DNA from: Adiantum capillus-veneris
Taxonomy: Eukaryota > Streptophyta > Polypodiopsida > Polypodiales > Pteridaceae
Length of the DNA stretch: 64,000 nucleotides
Reading direction: 5' to 3'
Assembly (NCBI GenBank): GCA_014529385.2
Contig: CM043959.1
Span: forward strand, 11,374,809 to 11,438,808
Each line of letters starts with the position of its first letter. Positions within the stretch are counted from its first letter, which is position 1. A program made the translations under genes and the position numbers. This document shows, one piece after another, positions 40,722 through 52,706 of the stretch. Below the pieces are notes generated by a model. That model saw only the letters and a program-made list of their open reading frames with translations. It did not search any database and was not told where the DNA came from.

Positions 40722-43646
40722 TGTGAGGTCCCCACTCTGTTACCATATCCATTTAGCAAAAGGAGGGTACCTAACAGGTCGCTAGGCCCTAATTGATTGA
40801 AAAAAGCATAGTCAAATACACAAGAATTCTAATGGATAGACTCTCGCCACCAAGTAACTTGAGTTCGAGCCATTGAAAAGGGTCCTGCCCTGTCTCGTAG
40901 GAAAAGCATGAACTAACACAATAATCTGACGCTCCTAATTATCACCTTCCAAAAGAGAGAAACCCCAAATGTCTTTTTCCCATAATTTTCAGAGGCACGT
41001 ACAATTGGGACTTCTCAACTATTGGCACAATGAGTCTCTAGTTTTGTTCTTTTATCAATGAGGAGCGAAGAGTTTCTCAACTAATCGAGACCACCCATCC
41101 TTGACTGGCAACCTGAGCTAGTCCCCACTTTCCACCCCCACACTCACACTTTGTTTTGCTTGTTTTTTAATTACTATAACATGATTTTTCATACACAAAG
41201 TTCCTTTTTATAATTTCCATCACAAGTTCGTGAAGACAGCCCTTCAACCATTATCAAATTGGCACCAAGACAATCTTTCCTAGAAGAAAAACAACATACG
41301 ACTCTTCTTCATTAAAATATCCAAACCCCAAGAGTTCACTCCTCTTGGCGAGAGTTTATTGCTCCCGATGTCTTTAGTTGCCCATACAACTAAATTGTCC
41401 TGCAACTTGGGTAACAAACCCGTATGTGATTTGTATCTGTGGCCCTGCTATTCAAGATGTGCACTAAGAAAAACCAAAGAACAAACACATGAAAGACCAA
41501 ATATTTACCTTCTTGGGACAGGACAGATCGAGAAGGATCTTCGCATGTGCGCAATGTTGTTGAGTCTTCAGATTTGACAAGTGTTTCTTTGAAGTTATCA
41601 TCGAAGGGTTAAAGAACGACCACCCAAGAAGGAGAGAGGATCGTTATTTGCCGAGCAAGGAAACATGTTTGCAATCTGAGCACCAACCCGCAAGTTTTAT
41701 CTTGCATTCTGGGCACCAACCCACAAGATGTGTGCAACCATATGCACTACTTTAGCATTCACTCCGCTAAGCTCTCCTCCCTGGATATCAAGGGAGTTTT
41801 GGCTATATCAGTATAGGATTTTTGAATGAAGAAGATTTGAGAGTTTTTCTACTAGGCAAACATTTCTTTCCTACGAGCAAACATACTACTTTCCAAACAA
41901 TCTTTCCATAATAATATAGTTTAAAAAAATTTAACAAGTTCAATTGATGCGGTTTCAAATTGGGAATGACCCCATGTTTAGGTAGTTTTCCCCTTCCTAT
42001 TTACTCATGATGCAAGGAATAAAAAGAAATTTCCTACCTGTTCATGAGCAATAACATCACTTTGTGGAATAAGTGGCACATCCTCATTCATCAGGGCCTT
42101 TTCTTTACCTTTACCATCATTGGTTCCGGCTTCGTGATCGTGTGATCCACCATAGCGAGTTTTTAGGTACCATTCCCACTACTAGAGACTTAACTTAACT
42201 TGAGAAGTTGTTAAGCTAAAGTATAAGAATGCAATGGAAGTAGGGTAAATGATAAAAGTATTTCAATTCCAAAACATATATGGTTACTCTACACATCAAC
42301 TCAAAACATATGATTGCTTGATCTTGCCATAATCTTATGATACCATGCGTCATAACCCATACACTAATCACATGATTAAACACTTATATATACTTGCAAG
42401 AACAATCCATCATTTTAGTTTGACCATTTCTTGAATATGACTAGCTAATACATGCGAACATTTAGGTTACAATGGAGAAGAATTGTGCATGCAATCAACA
42501 CAATTAATTATGTAATCGAGTAGTGAGACCTTTATTACTTTAAAATGTAGAAAATTTGCCATAAAATAGGTATATTGATGGTTGATATCCAATTGAGGAT
42601 ATGTAAATAAGAGTATAGCATTTGATAATAGAGTAGAAATTGTAAGGATTCCAATTGAATAATAATATGGTAGTAATTGGAAAGGATTCCAATTGAATAA
42701 TAATATGGCGGAAATTGGAAAGGATTCCAATTGAGAGAAGAGATTGATAATAGCTTGATTAATTTTTAAGAGATTTACATTACCCAATGTGCTTTGGAGT
42801 TATTGATCTCTCAAAGCCTTGTTGAATCTTCACCAATGAGTAGCCAAAGCTGTAGAGTCTCCCTATATCTAGTGTGTGTTCAATTGTGTCTAAAATTGAG
42901 TGTGAATGCCCGTTTTATAGAGTTTGGAGATTCCTTGTTGCCCAAATCAGCCCCATACCTCCCTAGCTGACCCCCTCTTGCTAAAGTAATGAGTAGAGGT
43001 GTCGCAAGCTCCTACTTAGCCATTAGAGGTGTCCCTCTTTGCCGTTTTGGGTGATACACCTCATGTAGTGCCCCCATGCTCATAGTCAATTATTCTACAA
43101 GAGATGGGTCCATGGATATGGATCATTTATGGGCATACATGGACATACATACACATGCACATACATGCCCATGCACATGCACATGCATACATATGCAAAC
43201 CTTAGACTTAGGAATAACTTTATTAACACTAGGATGAAAATTAAATGTCTAGAGTGAGCTTGGCTTATCATAATTTAATTTTGAAAGTTGCTATTAAAAG
43301 ACAATCTTGATGATGACAATCTAAGGTGTTGGATACACACACCTACTTTATATTTAATATTTTTTGGAGCAGGTAGCTATTTTTATGGAAATTCAGGACG
43401 GGGTAGATTTTGACGAGACGGTCACGTTTAGGTGAGTGATAACACCTAAAACTTTCTATTTCTCGACGAAAATGACAAAAAAGTAAAAACTTTAATTTTG
43501 AAAATCTTACAACAATATATTTATCATTAGCTCATCAAAGGTGGAAAAGCTACCAAAAATAGTAACTTTTTGTATATGGCTAGAATGGCCTGATATGTAT
43601 TCCTTTACATGGGAATCCCCTCTCCAAGGGGGACAAAGACCTTACA
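40722..43646 (-). repeat. 3' LTR of Element 5
   Basis: It starts TGTGAGGTCCCCAC and ends ACCTTACA. It matches 52707-55313 but is 318 bp longer, mainly from a segment at about 41430-41680 missing in the partner, an extra copy of a 41-bp repeat, and a longer CATACATGCAC-type stretch near 43130-43200. TATA-like CTATAAAACG at 42911-42920. Confidence 0.92.
42648..42735. repeat. 41-bp minisatellite in the Element 5 LTR
   Basis: Two and a half units of GGATTCCAATTGAATAATAA... are present here. The other LTR has about one unit fewer (54376-54435). Confidence 0.8.
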
Positions 43647-43728
43647 TTATCTCCAACTTGAAGAGTTGAGATGTCCTCATCTTAAAGGTAAGTTCGGATG
43701 ATCTTTAAGGAGAGATGTTTCACCTCTC

Positions 43729-44905
43729 CTATGTTTCTAGGATATAGTCATGTTGAAGTTCAAAGACTCCTTGGGTTGGAACAACTATTTTCTCGAAATC
43801 CCAAAGTTGATCAAGATTAGGAACATAAGGTTTTAATAGACTAACATGGAAGACATCATGAATTTTGAGGTTAGAAGGTAGCTTTAGCTTGTAAGCTTGA
43901 TCACTTATCACTTTGACAATCTCATAGGGTCCACAGTATCTCAGGCTGAGCTTCTTGTACTTTCCCAAGGATAATCTTCTTTTCTTGGGCCTAACCCTAA
44001 GGAATACCTCATCTCCTTCTTTAAAGATTCGATCTGATCTCTTCTTATCTGCATAATATTTTTGTCTGTCCTGAGCGGCTTGAATATCCTTATGAATCGC
44101 CTTGGTTTGAGCTTCCATGTCTTTGAGCATTTGCTTTGAGGCTTCTACCTTGATAGTAAGATCTAAGAAATTTAATGGAGCCATACATTCTTGTCCATAA
44201 AGAGCCTTAAATGGTGACATGCCTATGCTTCTATGGTCAAAGGAATTATAGGCATATTCAACCAAATGAAGACTGGATCCATTTCTTTGGTTCCCGTGAA
44301 CAATATGCTCTAAGAATGTCCTCAATCACCTGCTTTACTCTTTTAGTTTGACCATTTGTCTGAGGATGATATGCTGTGCTAAAACACAGTTGTGTTCCAA
44401 TGGCTTGAAAGAGAGAAGTCCAAAACTTTGAGGTAAATTTTGCATCCCTGTCGCTAACAACTCTCTTAGATAGACCATGAAGTCTAAAAATTTTCTTTAC
44501 AAAGATTCCGCTAATATCAGAGGCAAATGAAGGTAGTTTTTACAGGCACCAACTGAGCTACCTTAGTAAGAATATCAACAACAACAAATACTGAATCATA
44601 GCCTCCAATAGAGGGTAATCCTATGACAAAGTCCATACTGATACACTCCCATTTCATTTGAGGTATATTAAGAGGTTGAAGTTGTCCAGGTGGTTTGATT
44701 CTTTCAACTTTAATCCGTTGGTAGGAGAGACATTGCTTCACATAGCGAAGAACATCCCCCTTTATTCTTGGCCAAAAGTAGCTTCTTCTAACATCATTTA
44801 AGGTCTTTGCATACCCAGGGTGACTTGAAGTTGGGCTATCATGAGCCTCAAATAGGATAGCTTTGTTTAGTGTTGGGTCCTTAGGTACACAAAGCCTTTT
44901 TAAAA
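43729..44905 (-). pseudogene. Element 5 integrase
   Basis: The frame from 44905 gives a finger region (EAHDSPTSSHPGYAKT, with CLSYQRIK in place of CxxC). The core start is WECISMDFVIGLPSIGGYDS. After a broken stretch, 44325-43729 gives SLHLVEYAYNSFDHRSIGMS, PFKALYGQECMAPL, GDEVFLRVRPKKRRLSLGKY, LRYCGPYEIVK and HDVFHVSLLKPYVP. The frame then ends near the polypurine region. Confidence 0.85.
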
Positions 44906-44995
44906 AATAAAGACATTTCTCTTGAACAGAGTAATCCTTTGTTGATATATCTTTGTCTCAGGTGTTATGCCTTGTTGAATCTGCAAGGATAACTG

Positions 44996-45469
44996 CTAAT
45001 AATCGGGGTCTTTCAAGGCTGCTTCCTTAATTCTTTCCCACATAGGATTATTACGTATAGAGATAGCACTAAGGAAAGCGTTGCGACTAAGTCCATCTAC
45101 AACTACATTGTCCTTCCCCGGTCTAAACTTTATGTCGAAGTTGTATTCTTGAAGAAGTTCAATCCATCTTATTTGCCTCATGTTGAGATTGGGTTGTGTA
45201 AAGATCCATTTCAAGCTTTTATGATCAGTGACTAACTGAAATTTGCGACTCAGAAGATAATGTCTCCATAGCTTTAATACATGGGACGATTGCTAAGAGT
45301 TCCAAATCATGGGCCAAGTAATTCTTCTCATGATCTCTGAGCTTTCAAGAAGTATAGGCTACATGCCTACCTTCTTGAGTAAGGACTCCCCCTAAAGCGA
45401 CTTTGCTAGCATCTGCTATAACTTCAAACTCCTTGTTGAAATTTTAAAGTCTAAGAATTGGGGCCGATA
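44996..45469 (-). pseudogene. Element 5 RNase H, C-terminal part
   Basis: SAPILRL, a stop, then NFNKEFEVIADASKVALGGV, YLAHDLELLAIV and, in another frame (45214-44996), KWIFTQPNLNMRQIRWIELL and FRPGKDNVVVDGLSR. The catalytic Asp of ADAS is kept. The upstream part is cut by the inserted segment. Confidence 0.8.
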
Positions 45470-45743
45470 CGAGGAATTCCAAAGATCGAGTAAGATTTGT
45501 CAAGAAAACCGAAAAAACAAGCAAAACCAATCAAACAAAGAGGACAAGATACAAAGCATTTTCAAATTTTGGTACATTGTGGGAATACTTAATTTCACAT
45601 GATAAATCTTGAAGCTAACAAAACATGAAAACTTGCTTAATAAATTTCTTTATATCTAGAGGCAACTCCACATATATTAAAAGAACCAAGTATTATTTTC
45701 GATGTGCACATTCCATGTCTCTCTCTCTCTCTCTCGGACTCAC

Positions 45744-45746
<3 letters not shown>

Positions 45747-45779
<33 letters not shown>
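45747..45779. repeat. (CA)n microsatellite, with (CT)n at 45717-45735 and 45881-45914
   Basis: These are three short dinucleotide tracts within 200 bp. Confidence 0.9.
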
Positions 45780-45781
<2 letters not shown>

Positions 45782-46179
45782 AAAGAATCGAGTATCACTA
45801 ATGATCAGCTTCACACACCCTTGATAGGTTTCTATTGGTCCCATATATCGTAGTTGACTTCTAAGGATGATAAAGAAATCTCTCTCTCCTCTCCTCTCTC
45901 TCTCTCTCTCTCTATTGTGTACACACACACCCCAACATATTTACAATTATTTTTCTTATATCATGTTTTTGGCATTGAGAATAATGTGTAAACCATAGTA
46001 ATAGATCATGAAGATAGATGTAAATGTGGCTATGATGGGAAGATTTTTATATCATTCAAGTATCCAATGATATCAAGGAGTGAATGTTCTTGACTTTTCC
46101 CCCTATTAGTTGTAATGATAGCCTTTTATATTGCATCTTCATCGCCTCTAGACCCGTGTGTGAACCTTCATGCATGCAT

Positions 46180-46180
<1 letters not shown>

Positions 46181-46265
<85 letters not shown>
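46181..46265. repeat. (CT)n microsatellite, with (TCC)n(CT)n at 46413-46471
   Basis: About 84 bp of pure CT, then a compound TCC/CT tract 150 bp further on, just downstream of the C2 gene. Confidence 0.95.
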
Positions 46266-46268
<3 letters not shown>

Positions 46269-46431
46269 CTCATGGTATAACATTTCTATCACCCAAGTGT
46301 GGTAGATTGGTTATACCATTTCCCTCTTGAATAACAGGTCTTGAGTTCCTCTCCTTAGTGAGTAGATCTTCAAGGTCTCTTGGGACATTTTCCTATAATA
46401 TTAAAATTCTCTTCTCCTCCTCCTCCTCCTC

Positions 46432-46474
<43 letters not shown>

Positions 46475-46593
46475 AAACCTAATTTTTCTATATTACATAA
46501 TTTACAATACAACATTCTCTTCTTCACCTTCTCCTTACCCTTTGGGTAGAAATGGCAATACATACTTGTAGAATGGGCATAATCTTTACACAT

Positions 46594-47073
46594 TTATTGC
46601 CAGCCCCCTTCATTGTTTTCCCCACAAGGGCCATTATGAAGGCTACTAGAGTGCCCATTTTGATAGCCATGAGATGTCGGCGGTCGCTTTGGTTTTTCCA
46701 CCTTGGGATCAAACTTCAGAGAGACCTCTAGTTGCCCATGTGTACACTCCGACGGCCGCACAAGATCATATAAAGTGGCCGGTACTTCGAGCTCTTCCAC
46801 CACTTTGGCCCTGGCTTCACCTATTAAATCATCTGCGGTCCGCTTGTCCTCATCATAGACTTTGATAATCACGTCCGAAACTTCTTCATCTACTTCAGAA
46901 AAAAATTTATGCTTCGAGGCGGGCTTGGAGCCACCCGCTTCCAACGTTTTGCTTTTCTGATCCTGGGTTTTGTATGAAATGAATGCATAAGGATCATTAT
47001 CTCCCAAGAACTCAACGTTTTTCAAGCCTTTTCCAGCGATTAAGAAGACTTCAACAATGCCTAACACGGCCAT
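46594..47073 (-). CDS. C2-domain protein (elicitor-responsive/SRC2-like small C2 protein), 159 aa
   Basis: An intact intronless frame runs from ATG 47071-47073 (MAVLGIVEVFLIAGKGL) to TAA 46594-46596. It forms a single C2 domain with GKGLKNVEFLGDNDPYAF, SDVIIKVYDEDKRTADDLIG and HGQLEVSLKFDP, then a short polar tail ending GGW. Plant proteins of this size bind calcium and membranes in defence and stress responses. Here the second loop keeps its Asp residues (YDEDKRTADD), while one expected first-loop Asp is Glu (NVEF). The NPxW-type strand is unusual (GSKPASKHKFF). A 106-bp (GA)n tract lies upstream (47226-47331). It is either a captured gene or a retrocopy. Confidence 0.82.
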   Translation of the reverse strand: MAVLGIVEVFLIAGKGLKNVEFLGDNDPYAFISYKTQDQKSKTLEAGGSKPASKHKFFSEVDEEVSDVIIKVYDEDKRTADDLIGEARAKVVEELEVPATLYDLVRPSECTHGQLEVSLKFDPKVEKPKRPPTSHGYQNGHSSSLHNGPCGENNEGGWQ

Positions 47074-47221
47074 CAGGGTGGTTACAAAGGTATCGGACAA
47101 GAGAACGTAGAGGCGAAGAGGCTATGCGCGCGCGTCTCTTGGAAGATTTCAAGGTGATGCTCTCTATGTAATCCAACCTTCACTGCTCAGCGGAAATGGC
47201 CATAGAGAATACCCAACCTTG

Positions 47222-47333
<112 letters not shown>

Positions 47334-47605
47334 ATGCCAAACCCCCTCAAATCAGCCCGCGGTGATGCGGACTGATTTTGGAGATTTCTAGGTCTGTCCA
47401 GTCGCGAGGTGTTGCACGTCTTGAGGACTGCATGTTGAGCTTGTGCAGTATTGCAGGCAAGGTGATACTCCCCCTTGGCACGATCAAGGCTTGCTGAGAA
47501 GGAAGAGTGGCCACAAACACAGAGTGATCAATACAGTGTAAAGAATACTGCATCACAGAAGCTGAGGAAAGAGTATGGAAGCAATATGGTAGGGAGGGGG
47601 GGGGG

Positions 47606-47608
<3 letters not shown>

Positions 47609-47656
<48 letters not shown>
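47609..47656. repeat. (GA)n microsatellite, left of the foldback hairpin
   Basis: It is preceded by a G-run (47595-47609) and ends directly at the hairpin. Confidence 0.95.
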
Positions 47657-47657
<1 letters not shown>

Positions 47658-48108
47658 ATTAGGGAAAATTTGGACTCACAAAGGGGCCTTATAAGGAGTT
47701 TGACTTCCTCTCTCATGTCCAAAACGGGCGTGTGGTAAATTTTTTGCAAATCAACTCTAAATTTGGCGGAGATTTGACAGTTATAAACTACTCTTCAAGC
47801 TCTTTCTATTGATATATAGCACGCCATGAGATTCCTCATATTTTGAAAGATTCTATTTTTTATTCTCTTGTGATGTGACAACTCCATCTATAATCTAGAA
47901 AATAAAAAATAAAATCTTTCAAAATATGAAGAATCTCATGGCGTGCTATATATCAATAGAAAGAGCTTGAAGAGTAGATTCTAACTGCCAAACTTTCCCC
48001 AAGGTTAAAGTTGATTTGCAAAAATTTTACCGCACGTCCATTTTGGACATGAGAGAGGAAGTCAAACTCCTTATAAGGCCCCTTTGTGAGTCCAAATTTT
48101 TCCTAATG
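47657..48108. mobile_element. Foldback/MITE-like hairpin: 212-bp arms, 28-bp loop
   Basis: Arms 47657-47868 and 47897-48108 are near-perfect inverse complements, starting CATTAGG and ending CCTAATG. Both sides are flanked by (GA)n (47609-47656 and 48115-48183), so it seems to have inserted in a GA tract. It encodes no protein. A transcript would form a long double-stranded RNA. Confidence 0.88.
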
Positions 48109-48110
48109 GA

Positions 48111-48114
<4 letters not shown>

Positions 48115-48183
<69 letters not shown>
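48115..48183. repeat. (GA)n microsatellite, right of the foldback hairpin
   Basis: About 68 bp of GA. Confidence 0.95.
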
Positions 48184-48185
<2 letters not shown>

Positions 48186-49396
48186 AAGCAGCAAGCCCAA
48201 CATCTATATATATTTTCACTTGGGGATTAAGATAGTGTAGAAGTATAAGCTATAGCAAGTAGCAACAAGGCGGCGATGATGTCAAGGTGGTAGCATGCAT
48301 GGCCTGATCCTGCATCTGGACCATAAGGCATGTACTGAACACAATAGCCTCTACATCGAGCAGCACCACCACATCTACTAAGGTGTCCTCATTAAGACCT
48401 ACATGAAGCCTAGCGTGAGGATGACGGCCACAACCTCCTCGCGCCTTTCTGTTCAGTGTTTTGGTGGTCAACAATTTCCTTTGCTCCTGCACTACTTAAT
48501 TTTGTGACTATCTCATCTACACCTATTATATCTGCAACATCGCCTTCAATTGCATGTGCTCTACCTAGCTGGACACCTCCTTCTCGCGCCTTCCCGTGCA
48601 TTGTTCTCTCATGATCGGACTAAGTAACAGCCATCAATTTCCTTTGCCCTCCCTCCTAGTACTCTGCGATTTGTGTATGTTTCCCTGCGTGCTTTGGCCC
48701 TTATCCTTCATTTTATGTACTGAACATGTCGAGGGCATATCCTTCATCATATGTATTGAACATCAACTATGGTGGCATATTCTAACTGGTGTGCTTTTCC
48801 CTTTTTTTAAAAGAAGATCAAGAGAGACTGCCTTGAGAGGGAATCTCCTTGCAAATCAATTTTTTTTGAAAAAACTAGAGCCAACAGGCTTAGTAGAATG
48901 ATCAAAATAGCACTCATTTCATGTCTTGTATAAGCATCTATCTTGGCATCAAATCTCATGCATCAATTTCTAGGGATCGTTTTCCTCGTTTACAAAACAA
49001 AGGTATTCTCAAAATAGCTATAAATGTCTAATACATGTTCTCAATATAGATGAATAAATAATTCTTCACTTTTGTGCGCATTATTTTGAGGTTTTATATC
49101 AGAGTCCTTATGACCTCATATGTGGACATGTTATTGTTGAGATGATCATTCTTGCATCTCATGTACCTCAATATTACCAGCATTATTTTGTCACTATGGC
49201 CCTTTGTGGTGGAAATTGTGTGACTTATGTCATGGTAAATCTGACCACACTATGTTAATTATATGGTGACTTGCAATCTCGGCAAAAGTCCTTTACTTAC
49301 AAAAGTTGGCTTGCTTGCTAGTTGTAGAAATGCACGATAATGTGCCAAAACACCTTTGATTTTGTGAGCTCTCTTTTTTTTTTTGGTAGGATGATC
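48184..49396. other. No gene seen (inside the insertion)
   Basis: Short frames on both strands (48250-48601, 48596-48901) lack recognisable motifs. Confidence 0.45.
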
Positions 49397-49461
49397 GAGA
49401 AATCTTGCTCGGTGTTTGGTAGAACTCGCTGATACTCGATCCTCATTCCTTTCTTTAGTAG

Positions 49462-50565
49462 TTATGTTAAAGGTGCTGCGATGAGAGCATAATCCTTGAC
49501 AAATATCCTATACCATCCTGTGATTCCAAGAAATCCCCTTATTTCATTGACAGAAGTAGGTTGAGGCCATTCTACAATGTCCTTAACTTTATCTAGGTCG
49601 ACTGAGATACCTTTGGAAGATATAATAAATCCAAGATAGCTGCCTTGGGAAGAACAAAAGGTACATTTACTCTTCTTAGCATAAAGCTGATGCTGTCGTA
49701 AGAGTTGTAATACTTTACGAACATGCTCTTCATGATCTGCCTTATCTTTAGAATAGATCAAGATGTCGTCGAAGAAAACCAAGACAAAATTATCTAGGTA
49801 AGGTCTAAAAATATCTTGTATTAGTCGATTGAAGCTTGCAGGAGCATTAATAAGACCAAAATACATTATTGTGAACTCATAATGTCCATATCTAGTATTG
49901 AAAGTTGTCTTTGAAATGTCTAATTCTTTGATCCTTATTTGATAATACCCAGAGTGAAGATAAATCTTTGTGAAGATCTTAGCCCTGTGTAGCCTATCCT
50001 GAAGCTCATCAATCCTAGGAATGGGGTACTTTTTCTTAATAGTAACTTGATTAAGCCCGCGGTAGTCTATGCAAAGTCGTCAAAAACCATCCTTCTTCTT
50101 TTGGAAAAGGACTAGAGCACCCCAAGGAGAAGTACTTTCTCTGATAAATCCTTGCTCAATAAGCTGCCTAAGTTGCTCTTTGAGTTCAATTGCTTCAGGG
50201 AGTGACATTTTATATGGTCTCTTTGAAACAGGTTCACAACCAGGGATAGTGTCAATTTCGTGATCAACTTCTCTAGGTGGTGGAAGACTTGAAAGATCCT
50301 CAGGGAACACATCTGAATACCCTCTCAACCATTCGGGTTGAAAGTTTGAATATGTTTCTTCTATCTTGTTAAGTTTAAATGCATAGATTTGTTGACCCTT
50401 TCGTAAACCCTTAAGAAGTCTACTAGCTTTGACTAAGTGAGCTTTAGGTTTGCCATTCTTCCCTTGAACTAGAACTTCGTTCCTGAATTTTCCTGTAAAG
50501 CTAAAATTACGTTGTGGTGGACAGTCAATATGAGCTTGTTTTTGCTTCAACCAATCCATTCCCAA
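49462..50565 (-). pseudogene. Element 5 reverse transcriptase
   Basis: From the protease end (MGMDWLKQKQAHIDCP) the frame leads into HEIDTIPGCEPVSKRPYKMS, LRQLIEQGFIRESTSPWGAL and QKKKDGF. After a stop near 50080 it continues with [47 protein letters not shown] and a catalytic FFDD followed by ILIYSK. It ends at 49462 in [20 protein letters not shown] and a stop. Confidence 0.87.
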
Positions 50566-50830
50566 TATCCCATTGTATATTCCTAGAGGTAAAGTACAAA
50601 AATGAGCAGAAATAGAGTATCCCCCTAGTTAAAATTCTACATGTCCTGTTGTATGTTGAGTTAGGACTTCCTTTCCGTTCGCTAGTTCTACAATTAGCCT
50701 TTGAGCAGGATACTGGTCTAGTTTTAGTTTCCTCATGCATTCAGGAGAGAGAAATGGGTGTGTGCTTCCACAATCAATTAAGAACTTGATTTGTTCACCT
50801 TGGTAAGGTCTTGGTGCTTGAATGACTGCA
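50525..50830 (-). pseudogene. Element 5 protease
   Basis: QIKFLIDCGSTHPFLSPECM gives an aspartic protease site with Asp-Cys-Gly in place of Asp-Ser/Thr-Gly. LANGKEVLTQHTTGHVEF, a stop, then GILGMDWL complete the domain. Confidence 0.75.
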
Positions 50831-50835
50831 TATTT

Positions 50836-51790
50836 CTAGCAAGAATTATGGTTGTCAATAGCGGCATGTAAAGTTGCTCTCTCTTCAGCTTGGTCTCCTA
50901 CCGTTGGCTCTTCCATAATAATGGCATGAGTTTGAGCCATCTCTCCTCTTCCACGACCTCTTCCTGTGCTCCTCCCTCCACGACGAACGGGTTGGCCTCT
51001 ACCATTTGGTGCTATAGGAATGGCATTTGTAGTTTTTGTTGCTATATTTCTTCTAGGATAGTGACTCCTGTAATGACCCAACTCATTACACTCAAAGCAA
51101 AAAACATTTGGATGTTGTGATTGAGCTATTGTAGTTGCTCCTATTACAGGGCGAGGTTGATATACTTGATTAGTAGGTATGGGGCTCCAATTGTTTGGCA
51201 TGGCCCTTTGGTTTCTAAAGTTTCCTCTTCCCTAATTCCTAACCGTCTCTTTAGCCAGAGGTGTTGCCCTTAAGAGAGCATCTTGAAGTAATGTGGGTCT
51301 CATTGCTTCAAGATGGGTATCCAAGGGATGATTCAATCCTTGACAGAACTGTGCTACCTGTTTCTCAATGGAAATTTTTGGGGCATATCTTTGCAAGGTT
51401 ACAAATTTGGAGTAGTACTCTGCCATCGATAAGGATAGCTAGTTTAGAGAAAATAACTCATTCATTTTGGCCTCTCGATGAGCGGGTGAAAGATATCGTG
51501 TTGTAACCGCTTCTTTAATATCCTCCCAAGACTGAGAAGGTCTTGAAACACCCAAGTCCTTGCAATGTTGTTTCCACCATATTTTTGCATTGCCACCCAG
51601 TAAGACGAAACATTGCAAGCATAGTTTGGTTTACAGGTTGCGTCCCTGCAGCTTCAAATAGTCGTGCATTCCCTCAATCCAAGCTTCAACATCGCGCTCG
51701 ACATGGGTTCCCTTTGCCTTTGAACGTCGGTGGTTGGGGCTTGTTTCAAGAGAAGTTTTTTCTCCTGTACGACCATGTATAAAGCATTTG
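50836..51790 (-). pseudogene. Element 5 gag
   Basis: RDVEAWIEGMHDYLKLQG, KIWWKQHCKDLGV, YLSPAHREAKMNELFSL and MAEYYSKFVTLQRYAPKI form the capsid region. A zinc knuckle follows at 51100 with its last Cys changed (CFECNELGHYRSHY), then an Arg/Gly-rich tail (RGGRSTGRGRGRGE). Frameshifts and stops occur. Confidence 0.8.
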
Positions 51791-52027
51791 ATGGTATCTA
51801 CACAATAGTATGCTTGTCGATGGTTTGATTAAAACTTTACGCAATACCAAGTTCATTAAACTTCCACAACTTACGACAAAATTTGGAAATCAGATAGCAT
51901 ATTAAATTCAAGATGTCATAACTTTATTTATATCAAGATATGTACAAATTTGAGATCTCATCAAGAAGCTAGGTGAGGATCATTTTATTCTATTACAATG
52001 TATACAAAGGTTAGATCTACTAAAAAG

Positions 52028-52552
52028 CTATATGATTCTTAGAGCTGGATTCCCAGGGACATAGTGGTACAGTTGATAGGTATTTGTGGATAAATTTTTA
52101 CAATCCACTATTTCGTTTGTGTAGTAGATTTTATACACATCTTTGTGGGGTTCATAGAATACAAGAATCTTATTTTGAGGAAAGATATCGGGGATAGAAA
52201 TGGGTTTGATCCTATAAGTAGGGATCACTTTCACCACTTGATTGAAAACCCATTCATTTAAGGTCATGTCAAGGCCATCTTTAGAGATAATAGTGTAGTC
52301 ATCCCTAGTAGTACCAACAAAATAGTAAAGTTGGATAACTCGCACCTCTTCCCCCCACCAAAGCTTCTTTAAATTAGAGGAGAGGCATCCAAGATTCCTC
52401 ACATTGATGTAGAAGATGCCTCCTTCACAATCCCATGCAAGTTCCCATCCCCTTTGGACTCCCGTTGATGGACGAGAGAAATCCTTCATCAAAATCTTCA
52501 CCATGTTGCATCGAAAAGCAAAATTTGTAGAGCGACAAGCCTCTGAATACAT
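52028..52552 (-). CDS. Element 5 leader ORF (174 aa, unknown)
   Basis: This is an unbroken frame between the primer site and gag. It contains MVKILMKDFSRPSTGVQRGW, ELAWDCEGGIFYINVRNLG, VIQLYYFVGTTRDDYTIISK and HKDVYKIYYTNEIVDCKNL. The same frame stays open upstream through one TAG (52598-52600) to near the primer site, with a possible Met at 52604-52606 and text such as DADPEHWKFKTFEI. Such openness in an otherwise broken element is notable. No domain is recognised. Confidence 0.6.
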   Translation of the reverse strand: MYSEACRSTNFAFRCNMVKILMKDFSRPSTGVQRGWELAWDCEGGIFYINVRNLGCLSSNLKKLWWGEEVRVIQLYYFVGTTRDDYTIISKDGLDMTLNEWVFNQVVKVIPTYRIKPISIPDIFPQNKILVFYEPHKDVYKIYYTNEIVDCKNLSTNTYQLYHYVPGNPALRII

Positions 52553-52691
52553 TATCTCAAAGGTTTTGAACTTCCAATGCTCAGGGTCGGCATCTTCCTA
52601 AAACATTGATGCTGGTAAGTTCTGGAACTTAAGTCTCCAATTTAATTTCCAAATTTTCAAACAATAAATTTTTTTCCAGCTTCCTAACCTA

Positions 52692-52704
52692 GGCTCTGAT
52701 ACCA
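52692..52704 (-). promoter_or_regulatory. Primer binding site of Element 5 (tRNA-iMet)
   Basis: TGGTATCAGAGCC on the minus strand is the standard initiator-Met primer site of plant retrotransposons. It lies two bases from the LTR. Confidence 0.92.
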
Positions 52705-52706
52705 CG

